Shown: positions 8,265 through 16,344 of the stretch, piece after piece | Numbering within the stretch: the stretch's first letter is position 1 | How the letters are laid out: every line of letters starts with the position of its first letter | Assembly (NCBI RefSeq): GCF_014648815.1 | Contig: NZ_BMRV01000027.1 | Coordinates: forward strand, 1 to 39,618 | Source of the DNA: Streptomyces flaveolus | GTDB taxonomy: Bacteria > Actinomycetota > Actinomycetes > Streptomycetales > Streptomycetaceae | Direction: 5' to 3' | DNA: 39,618 nucleotides | Program-made: the position numbers and the translations under genes | Notes under the pieces: model-generated | Database searches by the model: none | Seen by the model: only the letters and a program-made list of their open reading frames with translations | What the model was told of the DNA's origin: nothing

Positions 8265-8996
8265 ATGCACCCGTCCCGCCCCGCGCCGGTGGCCGTCGTC
8301 CTCGTCCACGGCGCGTTCGCCGGTACCTCGTCGTGGGCGGGGGTCACGCCCCTGCTGCGCCGGGCGGGCGTCAGCGTCCACACACCGGTGAACCCCTTGC
8401 GGGGCCTGGCCACGGACTCCGCGTACCTCGCGGACGTGGTCCGCCGGATCGGCGGACCGGTGGTGCTGGTGGGCCACGGCTACGGCGGGGCGGTCGTCAC
8501 CCAGGCCGCGACCTGCGCCGACAACGTAGTCGCCCTGGCCTACGTCGCCGCCTTCGCCCTCGACACCGGCGAGTGCCTGCTCGACGTCGTCGACCGCTTC
8601 GCCCCCATGCCGCTGGCGCACACCGCCCTCACCGTCGGCCCCGGCAGCACTGGACGCGAACTCCTCCTCCGCCCCCACCGGTTCCCGCAGGCGTACGCCG
8701 CCGACCTGCCGCTCCCCATCGGCCGGGAGCTGTCCCGGGCCCAGAGGCCGCTGGCGCCGGCCGCGCTGACCGACCGGTCCGGGGCGCCCGCGTGGGCCCG
8801 TATCCCCGCCTGGTACGCTCTCGCCACCGCCGACCGGCTACTCCACCCGAGCGCCCAGCGGTTCATGGCGCAGCGCATGGCCGCCCACGAGCACCCGGTG
8901 GACGGCTCGCACGCGCTCCCCCTGTCCCGGCCCGCCGCCGTAGCGGCGATGATCATGGCGGCGGCACGCGGTACGGACCCGGGTGGCCGCTGGTAG
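8265..8996 (+). CDS. Alpha/beta hydrolase-fold protein with Gly in place of the nucleophilic Ser
   Basis: A 243-residue protein of the AB_hydrolase_6 type. It opens with the oxyanion-hole segment VVLVHGAFAGTSSW. The nucleophile elbow reads VGHGYGG, where the family has GHSYGG: codon 72 is GGC (Gly), one base from AGC (Ser). The acid/His region near the C-terminus (ATADRLLHP and DGSHALPLSRP) is kept. The protein is therefore unlikely to act by the normal serine mechanism; it may be inactive, a ligand-binding relative, or a cofactor-free variant. AGAGG lies 8 nt before ATG 8265. The 269 nt between it and the convergent gene ending at 9266 hold no gene I can support. Confidence 0.85.
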   Translation: MHPSRPAPVAVVLVHGAFAGTSSWAGVTPLLRRAGVSVHTPVNPLRGLATDSAYLADVVRRIGGPVVLVGHGYGGAVVTQAATCADNVVALAYVAAFALDTGECLLDVVDRFAPMPLAHTALTVGPGSTGRELLLRPHRFPQAYAADLPLPIGRELSRAQRPLAPAALTDRSGAPAWARIPAWYALATADRLLHPSAQRFMAQRMAAHEHPVDGSHALPLSRPAAVAAMIMAAARGTDPGGRW

Positions 8997-9265
8997 GACA
9001 TGACCGCTCACACGGGCCTTTCGCCCCCATTTGCGATGATCACGTAACTGTGCGGAAGCCGTGTCTCGCCCAGCCGCCGGGCCACGGCAGGCGGACGCGG
9101 CGCCGGAAGGGCACGATCAAGAGTTCAGGGTGCGGCAGCGGAGCACGGCTGAACGCCGCCCTGCTGACGGCGGCGGCCGTGGTGGCGGCCGGAATCCGGC
9201 GGCGCCGGCGACCGTGCGTGGGACGGCACCTCCCTCCAGCTCTCGAGGTCCTGAGCACCGGGCGG

Positions 9266-12200
9266 TCAGCCGTGCCGCACGTCCAGCGAGTAGAACGCCA
9301 CCTTCGCGCCCTTGGAGCTGTCGCCCGACGCGGACTGGTTGTAGGCGCCGGCCTTGAAATACTGCTTGTACGACTTGAAGGAGTCGGCGATCGGGTAGTG
9401 CGTGGTCTTGCCGTTGATCGTGATGTCGATGGTGTCGCCGCCGGAGACCCCGATGGTGTAGCTCCACTTCTCGCCGACGGGCACGTTCCCCAGGTCGTGC
9501 AGGGTCTGACCGCCCGCCGGCGAGTTCTCGGTACCGAGGACGATGTCGCCGTTGGAGCGGTAGTACAGCTCCAGCAGCGGCTTGGTGGAGCCGCCGCCCT
9601 CGCCGAGGTGGATCTGGCCGACGCAGACGTTGGAGGTGACGGAGATGACGCGCAGGGTGGCGCTCATCGTGTGGGTGCCCTCCAGCGACCAGTTGGCGCT
9701 GCCGCCGCCCGGGTTCATCTCCCGCAGCTCCGAGCGCGGGTACCTGGAGTTCGGCGTGGTGACGCCCGCCTCCGGTGACCAGAACACGAGGGCGCCATCG
9801 GCGTCGGTGTAGATGTAGTCGTCCTTGTAGCCGCCGCTGAGCTGTGAGGCGCTGATCGTGTCCGGGGAGCCCGAGGAGCCGACCGGTAGCTGGAGCTGCC
9901 AGATCGACAGGTCGATGCCGCTGCGTCCGCCGCCGCCGACGGCGACCTTCGAGGACGGCGTGCTCGTGCCGTCGTCGTCCGGGTCGCCGCTCGCGCGGGT
10001 GGAGGGCGACGGGGAGGCGCTGCCACCGGTCGCCAGGCCGGTGACGGGTTCGGTGCCGAGCCTGGGGCCGCCGGGGGCGGTGGTGTTGACCGTGTTGAAG
10101 GTCTTGAGGAACTGGTAGGGCTGTTGTTCGGTGCCGCTGCAGTCCTCGGAGAGCTGCCCGGCCTGCGGGCAGGCCTTGTCGCGTCCGACGGCCCAGAAGG
10201 CGAGCTGCTGGATGCCCTTGCCGACGGCGAAGTCCGCCAGTCGTGTGGCGTCCTCGGTGGTGAAGGTCTCGCCGGGGGTGTCGTTGACACCGATCATCGG
10301 GGTGTTGCCCTGCATCGCCCACAGTTCCTGTTCGGACCTGGCGGGCCAGATCTGGCCGAGCTGTCCGTGCAGGGCGGTGGCGGCGTCGATGGCGGCCTGG
10401 CCCATGTCGTCCACGGCCGAGCCGTAGTCCATCGTCATGATGTTGACCAGGGAGACACGCAGTCCGGCCTTCTCCGCGTCCTGGAGCATGGCCACGCCGT
10501 CGGCCTGCAGACCGTCCGTGCCGGACGGCAGGGTGAACTGGACATCCAGGTGACCGCCGGCCGCCTCGACGTCCTTCTGCAGCGCCGCGAGGGCCTGGTT
10601 GCGGCGCGTGTTGGCTGCGGTGTCCGCGAGTGCCGAACCCTCGATGTCGAAGTCCACACGCGACAGTCCGTAGGCGTCGACCACCGACCGGTACTGCTCC
10701 TTCAACGCCTCCGCCGAATCGCAGCCCAACGCCAGCTCCGAACCCGACGCACCACCGAACGAGGCGATGACGTCACCGCCTGCGGTGCGCAGCTTCTGCA
10801 CCGCAGCGAGCCAGTTCTCGTCCGAGATCGGCTGGTTGCCGTTCATGGTGGCTTTGCAGCCGCCGCCGTCCAGGAAGAAGGCGAGAGTGGCGTACCGGAG
10901 TCCGGCCGCCTGGGCGTCCTCCAGGACGGACGGCGAGTTCCACGTCTCCACGTACGGCGCCGCGTACCGCGACGGGAAACCCATGGTGCCCTTGCCCGAA
11001 GAGGTCACGGATGTTCCGGGGGTCGCGGCGGGGCTGGCATCCGGCGGGGAGGAGGCCGCGGTGGCGGGTCCGGCCGGGTTGTCGGCGTGGGTGAGGGTCT
11101 CCCAGGCGACGAACAGGTTGTTGGTGCCGGCCGGACGGTTCCGCTCGGTCAACCGGGCGGTTTGCGGGAGGTCCTGGCCGAGGCGGGTGTGCAGGGCGTT
11201 GTAGCCGACCTCGGTGATCGGGCCGAGGTCGCCCTCCACGCTGCCCCCGCACAGCGACCCGGGCACGTCCGCGCCCAGCTCGTAGGTCGACTGGAACTCC
11301 AGCGCCTGTGCCAGCCGCTCCCCCACTTGCGCGTACAGGTCCTGGCCCTGGATCCACGCGGTCTCCGCGACATGGGAGATTGCGGAGATGCCGTAACCGG
11401 TGTGGGTGAGGTCGCGGCAGGTCTCCTGGGTGAGTCCGGAGGAGAACGTCGATTGGTCGTGCCAGTAGTCGACCACCGCGGACTTCGCCGCCGCGACGCC
11501 CGGGGCCGTCTTGGGCTGGGCGCCGTCGGAGTCGAGGTAGACGAAGGCGGCGACGCGCTTGAGGTACCGGTCCACGGCCTGCTCGTAGGTGGCCCGGTCG
11601 TCGAGGAAGACGGAGATGCCGACGGCGGCCTCCATCATGCTCAGTTCCCAGTTGCCGTTGCTGTCCGAGCCGCCGATGACTTCAGGCAGGTACACCTCGC
11701 GGAGCATGGTCGCGAAACGGTCCGCGCCGGGCCAGTCCGCGTAGGTGGAGCGGATGAGATCGGCTGCGCGGGGCCAGACGGAGCCGGCCCAGCCGGTCTG
11801 GAGCGGGGCGTTGCTGTTGGTGTGCGAGGTGATCACGCCCGCCCAGGCGTCCATGATCTCGATGGCCTTCCGGGCGTACGCCTCGTTGCCACTGAGGTAG
11901 TAGGCGAGGGCGTCGGTGTACGCGGCGAGCGCGTCCTCGCGTTCGTCCGTGCAGCCGTTGTTCGGCTGCGAGTACGAGCCGCACTCGACCGTGGCCCGGG
12001 GGCTGGGAGTGCGGGACAGCGAGGCGTACTCCCCGGCCGCCATCTGGTCGTAGGCGCCCTTCCAGGGCTGCTCACCGGCCTGCACCTTCTCGCGTACGAA
12101 GTCCAGTTGGGGCTTACTGACCAGGACGCCAGGGTGGACGAAGGCCGTGGGCGCGTCCTCGGGTCCGGCGATGGCGGGCACGACGACGACGGTCGCCATG

Positions 12201-12286
12201 AGGGTGGCGACGACCGCTCCCAGCGCGACGCGTCTCTGTCTCTCCGTGCTTCTTCGCAGCAGGCGGCGGAGGAGTGCTCTCGACAT
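9266..12286 (-). CDS. Secreted three-module enzyme: alginate-lyase-type PL, GH18-like, PL7 alginate lyase
   Basis: A 1006-residue secreted protein. A basic N-terminus and hydrophobic stretch (about 20-42) form a signal peptide. Residues ~50-400 match the Alginate_lyase superfamily (PLQTGWAGSVWPRAADL; NGNWELSMMEAAVGI; ETCRDLTHTGYGISAISHVAE). After a Ser/Pro/Ala linker, ~430-735 is a GH18 chitinase-like barrel with FGGASGSELALGC, the catalytic DFDIE (545-549) and VNIMTMDYG. After a second linker, ~787-1006 is PL7 with its three hallmark strands: RSELREM (~850), QIH (~890) and YFKAGAYNQ (~976). ATG 12286 has GGAAGG 6 nt upstream. Likely role: breakdown of uronic-acid-containing polysaccharide outside the cell. 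Each module is recognisable; the joint substrate is unknown. A frame open further upstream to 13237 is not part of the gene. Confidence 0.88.
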   Translation of the reverse strand: MSRALLRRLLRRSTERQRRVALGAVVATLMATVVVVPAIAGPEDAPTAFVHPGVLVSKPQLDFVREKVQAGEQPWKGAYDQMAAGEYASLSRTPSPRATVECGSYSQPNNGCTDEREDALAAYTDALAYYLSGNEAYARKAIEIMDAWAGVITSHTNSNAPLQTGWAGSVWPRAADLIRSTYADWPGADRFATMLREVYLPEVIGGSDSNGNWELSMMEAAVGISVFLDDRATYEQAVDRYLKRVAAFVYLDSDGAQPKTAPGVAAAKSAVVDYWHDQSTFSSGLTQETCRDLTHTGYGISAISHVAETAWIQGQDLYAQVGERLAQALEFQSTYELGADVPGSLCGGSVEGDLGPITEVGYNALHTRLGQDLPQTARLTERNRPAGTNNLFVAWETLTHADNPAGPATAASSPPDASPAATPGTSVTSSGKGTMGFPSRYAAPYVETWNSPSVLEDAQAAGLRYATLAFFLDGGGCKATMNGNQPISDENWLAAVQKLRTAGGDVIASFGGASGSELALGCDSAEALKEQYRSVVDAYGLSRVDFDIEGSALADTAANTRRNQALAALQKDVEAAGGHLDVQFTLPSGTDGLQADGVAMLQDAEKAGLRVSLVNIMTMDYGSAVDDMGQAAIDAATALHGQLGQIWPARSEQELWAMQGNTPMIGVNDTPGETFTTEDATRLADFAVGKGIQQLAFWAVGRDKACPQAGQLSEDCSGTEQQPYQFLKTFNTVNTTAPGGPRLGTEPVTGLATGGSASPSPSTRASGDPDDDGTSTPSSKVAVGGGGRSGIDLSIWQLQLPVGSSGSPDTISASQLSGGYKDDYIYTDADGALVFWSPEAGVTTPNSRYPRSELREMNPGGGSANWSLEGTHTMSATLRVISVTSNVCVGQIHLGEGGGSTKPLLELYYRSNGDIVLGTENSPAGGQTLHDLGNVPVGEKWSYTIGVSGGDTIDITINGKTTHYPIADSFKSYKQYFKAGAYNQSASGDSSKGAKVAFYSLDVRHG

Positions 12287-12459
12287 GGGAAGCCTTCCAG
12301 CAGGCGTGGCCGGTTCGATCAGGACCGCCGTGGGGCTTCCGCGCCCCCGACCGGCGACGCCATCCTTCTCAGTCCCTGACGGCGCACACCAGCCCGTCCG
12401 GTGCCTGCTGCACCTTCGGCCAGGGAGACTGTCCGAAATTCCCCTGGGCCCGCTGCCCG

Positions 12460-14391
12460 TCAGGCGTCGGCGGTGGTGTTCCAGTCCCGCCGGGCGCGGA
12501 GCAGGTCCCGGGCGGCGGCCCGGTCGGCGACGGGGTCCTCGGGCGGTTCGCCGGGGACCAGTTCGCGCATCAGGACCGCGCCGGGGGCCCCGGGGTCGGG
12601 GTCCAGGATCCGGAAGCGGGTGCCGGGGAGGAACAGGACCCGGTCGGGGGTGAGCGGGTCGAGGAGGTCGGTGCGGCGGCCGTTGACGGACCAGATGAGG
12701 AAGTCGGTGGTCCCCGGTGCGTCGGCGGGACCGCGGGCCGAGGCCTCGCAGGCGGCGGGGTCGGTGAGCTCGGAGCGGGCGGCGTACCACTGGAGCACCG
12801 GCTCGTCGAGGGTGACGCGCAGGCCGGTGGGGCCGCGGTGGACGGGAAGCATGAGCAGGCCCCGGCGCAGGAGGGCGGGGTCGTCGGGGGTGTCGGCGCC
12901 CGCCAGCCGGCTGAGGACGGCGGCAAGTGCGGTGACGGCCTCCGGGGCGGTGCGCGGGCCGACGAGTTCGGGGTGTCTGTGCAGCACCTCGGCGGCGAGG
13001 GTCGCGAGGCCGCTGGGGACTGCGACGGATGGTGCGGGGCGCGCGGCGCCGACGGGCGGTGCGGGGCGCGTGCGGGCGGCGTCCGGTGCGGGGCGAGCGG
13101 CGGTGGCGGCGTCGGGGACGGTGGGGCGGCAGACGCCGAGGCGGACCGCACGGCGCAGGTCTGAGGGGAAGGACCGGGTCAGCTCTTGGGCGAGGCCGCG
13201 GAGCCGGGGCAGCAGCTCCTCCGCGCCGGCGTCGCACAGGACGCGTTCGTGGGCGGGGTCCGGGTCGGCGCCCCGGACCTGCGTGGCGTGCGCGGGCGCT
13301 TGCTCAGGGCGTATCCACAGGCCGCTGGGGACCACCTCGACGACCACCCCGTCGGCGAGGCGGTGCACGCCGGGGCCGGTCTCGGGAAGGTCGTCGAGAG
13401 GCCAGCCGTGGTCGGCCGCGTACGGGAACGCCGAGACGCCCCGCGTCTCGGGGTCGGGTGGCTGGTGGACGAACTCCCGGGCGCGCAGCGGCCGTCCGGG
13501 CGTGCCGTCGGGGCCGGTCAGCAGCACCTCGTCGCCGTCCTCACCGATGCCCGGCATACCCCCGAGGAATCGGACGGGTTCGCCGACGACCTGGGCGAGG
13601 ACGTCCCCGAAGTGCCGTCCGCCGCTGAGGCGGGCGGGCCCGTAGCACAGGAACCGCACGGCCGGCCGGAGCCGCAGGGGCAGGTCCTGCCAGAACCGGG
13701 CGACGTCCGCGACCGGCACGTCCGGAAACCCGGGGGCGCCGACCGACACGGTGAGCCGCTCGGCGGAGAGCGCGACGCCGCGGAAGAGGCGGCCGCGGTG
13801 AACGTCCAGGCCGGGCGCGCCGTCGGCGGGGCGCAACCACACCCCGGAAGGGACGGGTTCGACGACGGACCGGCCGAGCTGCCAGGAATGGGCGGGAACG
13901 TCGGACGCCCAGGACGGCCTGGGGAAGATCCGGGAGTCGGGTGCGTCGGGGGCGCCGGGCGAGCAGCGCAGCCAGCCCGATCCCCGGTCGGAGACGGCGT
14001 AGAGGCCGCCGCCGGGGAGGGGCACCAGGGGTCCCTCGGCGGTGATCACGGTGCGGCCCAGGCGGCCGGCGAGCTGTCGGCCGAAAGCCACGGCGTCCCG
14101 GAACGGCGGGCGTCCGAACACCAGCCGCAGGGCGCCGGTTCCGGCGGGAACGGCCCGGGCGAGCCGGTCGAGGACCGTGTCGTCGGCGCCGTCGGGCAGG
14201 TCGGCGACGATCACGGTGGCCTCGGGGTCGGCGGCGAGCCCGGCGGTGAAGGTCCGGGCGCGCGGGTCGACGGGGCCGGCCGTGACGAGCCAGGCGTGGC
14301 CGGCGCGGTGGGCGGTGAAGCGGGGGCCGGGCGCGTGCGGTGCGGCCGCCCCACGGGGGCGAACGGGGGCTGCTGTGCGGTTGCCGCTCAT
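12460..14391 (-). CDS. Large protein of unknown function with ADP-ribosyltransferase-like C-terminal domain
   Basis: A 643-residue protein without signal peptide or membrane segment. It contains an internal repeat marked by PSGVWLRP and PSGLWIRP, then a Pro/Ala-rich linker (around residue 440), then a C-terminal domain. That domain has LPVHRGP (R519), a central Ser-containing segment, and VNGRRTDLLDP followed by DRVLFLPGTRFRIL, an arrangement typical of ADP-ribosyltransferase folds (Arg strand, Ser strand, closing strand). The same closing strand, LLFLPGTRFRVL, occurs in the protein at 32912-33652, so the two share this domain. Start ATG 14391 has GGAG 8 nt upstream. The enzymatic call is inference from weak motifs; it may be a non-catalytic relative or an intracellular effector. 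Confidence 0.75.
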   Translation of the reverse strand: MSGNRTAAPVRPRGAAAPHAPGPRFTAHRAGHAWLVTAGPVDPRARTFTAGLAADPEATVIVADLPDGADDTVLDRLARAVPAGTGALRLVFGRPPFRDAVAFGRQLAGRLGRTVITAEGPLVPLPGGGLYAVSDRGSGWLRCSPGAPDAPDSRIFPRPSWASDVPAHSWQLGRSVVEPVPSGVWLRPADGAPGLDVHRGRLFRGVALSAERLTVSVGAPGFPDVPVADVARFWQDLPLRLRPAVRFLCYGPARLSGGRHFGDVLAQVVGEPVRFLGGMPGIGEDGDEVLLTGPDGTPGRPLRAREFVHQPPDPETRGVSAFPYAADHGWPLDDLPETGPGVHRLADGVVVEVVPSGLWIRPEQAPAHATQVRGADPDPAHERVLCDAGAEELLPRLRGLAQELTRSFPSDLRRAVRLGVCRPTVPDAATAARPAPDAARTRPAPPVGAARPAPSVAVPSGLATLAAEVLHRHPELVGPRTAPEAVTALAAVLSRLAGADTPDDPALLRRGLLMLPVHRGPTGLRVTLDEPVLQWYAARSELTDPAACEASARGPADAPGTTDFLIWSVNGRRTDLLDPLTPDRVLFLPGTRFRILDPDPGAPGAVLMRELVPGEPPEDPVADRAAARDLLRARRDWNTTADA

Positions 14392-14552
14392 GACTGCTTC
14401 TCCGTGAGGGCGCGTCGTGCTGCCGGCTGGGGACCGGCCCTCGACTGTAGGAAGACACCGGGCCGCCGGTCCAGCCGTACCGGGGCGGAGTGCGGCGCGA
14501 AAAGGCGTGTCGCGGGGAGCGGGCAGAGATCGTGCACCATCGGGCACGGGCG

Positions 14553-16130
14553 TCAGGACGTCTTGGTGAGCTTCCAGAAACGGAAGACGGTAGAGGCGTC
14601 CAGGCAATACACAACGCCCTCGCCGACGCCCTCGCGGACCACGGCGTACTGCTTGGCCTGCCACACGGGCAGGACCGGGACCTCCTCGGCGACGATGGCC
14701 TGGAGCCGGACGTAGTCCGCGTCGGCGGACCCACGGTCGCTCTCGAGGGCGGCCCGCGGCAGGAGTTCGCCGGTGATCGTGCGGTTCTCGTAGCCGTTGC
14801 CGAGGACGTTGCCCTCGCCGAAGAAGGGCGCGGTGAAGTTGTCGGGGTCCGGGTAGTCGGGCACCCAGCCCTTGACGTAGACGGGGTAGTCGCCGGCCTC
14901 GATGCCCTTCTCGTACTCGTCGAACGGCACGGACTTCATCCGGGCGTCGAACAGGCCGCTGGCGTTGAGCTGTGCGGCGATCTCCGCCATCTCGGCGTCG
15001 GTGGAGGGGCCGTAGCGGACGGGGGTGGACCACAGGGTGAGGTCGACCTTGTCGGTGATGCCGGCGTCGCGGAGCACGGCGGTGGCCTTCGCCACCGACG
15101 GGGAGGCGCCGTAGGCGTCGAAGAAGGCGGTGGTGTGACCCTGGACGGCGGCCGGGACGATCGAGTACAGCGGGATGGCGGTGTCCCGGTACACCTTGTC
15201 GATCAGTGCCTCGCGATCGAGGATGTGAGCCACGGCCCGGCGTACGGCGAGTGCACCGGCGACCGGGTCCTCCATGTTGAAGACGAGGTGCTGCACCTCG
15301 GCGCTGTTGCCCTCGACGACATGGACGCCGTCGTGTTCGCCGCGCGCCTCGATGTCGGCGATGTCGGCGGCGCTCAGGCCCCGGTAGGCGATGTCGACCT
15401 CGCCGGCGAGCAGGGCCTTCTTCAGGGCGGCCTGGTCGCCGTGGAAGAAGCGGAGGGTGACGCCGGAGTTCTCCGGTTCGGCGGTGCCCCGGTACTCGGG
15501 GTTGACGGCGAACACCGCCTGCCCGGCGCTCACGCTCTCCAGGGTGTACGGTCCGCTGCCGACCGCCTCGCCGTCGGTGCGCAGCTGGTTCTTCGGGTAC
15601 TCGCGGTGGTTGACGAGGGACCCGGCGCCGGAGGCGATCTTGCTGGGGAAGGTGGCGTCCGGGACGTTCAGCCGGAAGACGACGGTGCGCTCATCGGGGG
15701 TCTCCACGGCGTCGAGGGTCTTGAACATGACGGCCGGTCCCGCCGGGTCGTCGATGGCCAGCACCCGGTCGAAGGAGAACTTCACGTCCCGGGAGGTGAG
15801 CGGGTCGCCGTTGCTGAAGGTCAGATCCTTCTTGAGGGTGCAGCGGTAGACCTGGCTGTCGCCGTCGGTGAAGCGGCACGCCTCGGCCGCCTCGGGCTGT
15901 GGTTCGGTGCCTCCGCTGGGGAAGCTGAGCAGCGACTGGAAGACGTTGTTGAACAGCAGCCAGGAGCCGGGGTCGTACCCGGCGGCAGGATCGGTGGCCA
16001 GGACCTCGTCGGTGATGCCGACGACCACCCGTGGGGCGTCCGCGCCGATGGTTGCGCCGCAGCCCGTCGTCAGCGCCAGTGCCAGCCCGGCACACAGCAG
16101 GTGGGCGGAGCGCGGTACGTGCTTGTTCAA
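14553..16130 (-). CDS. ABC transporter substrate-binding lipoprotein, family 5 (peptide/opine type)
   Basis: A 525-residue extracytoplasmic binding protein. The N-terminus has a signal peptide ending in the lipobox LTTGC, so it should be lipid-anchored. Family 5 marks include GSWLLFNNVFQSLLSF near the N-terminus, FSNGDPLTSRDVKFSFDRVL around 115, GSGPYTLESV near 200, and the late segment VKGWVPDYPDPDNFTAPFF. Family members bind oligopeptides, nickel or glycosides. No permease or ATPase gene is adjacent, so it is an orphan that must borrow a transporter. The start used is TTG 16130 (GAGG a few nt upstream); no ATG or GTG fits the signal peptide better. Gene ends are firm, the start less so. Confidence 0.87.
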   Translation of the reverse strand: MNKHVPRSAHLLCAGLALALTTGCGATIGADAPRVVVGITDEVLATDPAAGYDPGSWLLFNNVFQSLLSFPSGGTEPQPEAAEACRFTDGDSQVYRCTLKKDLTFSNGDPLTSRDVKFSFDRVLAIDDPAGPAVMFKTLDAVETPDERTVVFRLNVPDATFPSKIASGAGSLVNHREYPKNQLRTDGEAVGSGPYTLESVSAGQAVFAVNPEYRGTAEPENSGVTLRFFHGDQAALKKALLAGEVDIAYRGLSAADIADIEARGEHDGVHVVEGNSAEVQHLVFNMEDPVAGALAVRRAVAHILDREALIDKVYRDTAIPLYSIVPAAVQGHTTAFFDAYGASPSVAKATAVLRDAGITDKVDLTLWSTPVRYGPSTDAEMAEIAAQLNASGLFDARMKSVPFDEYEKGIEAGDYPVYVKGWVPDYPDPDNFTAPFFGEGNVLGNGYENRTITGELLPRAALESDRGSADADYVRLQAIVAEEVPVLPVWQAKQYAVVREGVGEGVVYCLDASTVFRFWKLTKTS

Positions 16131-16234
16131 TGTGCCTCGTCTCGGCTGCGGTCGCGGCGGGCAGGGCGGGGCGGGGCCCGGCGACCGTCGGGGGATGCGG
16201 GGAGGGGTGGTGGGGGGACGCGGGTAGGCGAGTG

Positions 16235-16276
16235 CGCTGTGCCGCCCCGGCGGGGGAGGGTCGGGGCGGCACAGCG
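16235..16276 (-). terminator. Strong hairpin between the lectin gene and the binding-protein gene
   Basis: Arms CGCTGTGCCGCCCCG (16235-16249) and CGGGGCGGCACAGCG (16262-16276) are a perfect 15-bp inverted repeat with a 12-nt loop. It lies 69 nt downstream of the lectin gene stop (read on the minus strand) and upstream of the next minus-strand gene, the usual place for a factor-independent terminator in Streptomyces. Confidence 0.7.
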
Positions 16277-16344
16277 GTCCGCCCCGTCCTCAGGGCAGGG
16301 ACGGGACGGCGTCTGGGGAGCAGCCTTCGCGAGGTGGTGCGGTG

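Noticed and set aside
9180..9215. Small palindrome GCCGGAATCCGGC between the convergent genes as a terminator
   Set aside because: Only a 5-bp stem with a 3-nt loop in very GC-rich sequence; not distinguishable from chance.
12287..13237. Extension of the three-module enzyme frame by 317 codons upstream
   Set aside because: The extension is Arg/Pro-rich, lies inside the 12460-14391 gene, and the signal peptide with its ribosome binding site starts at 12286.
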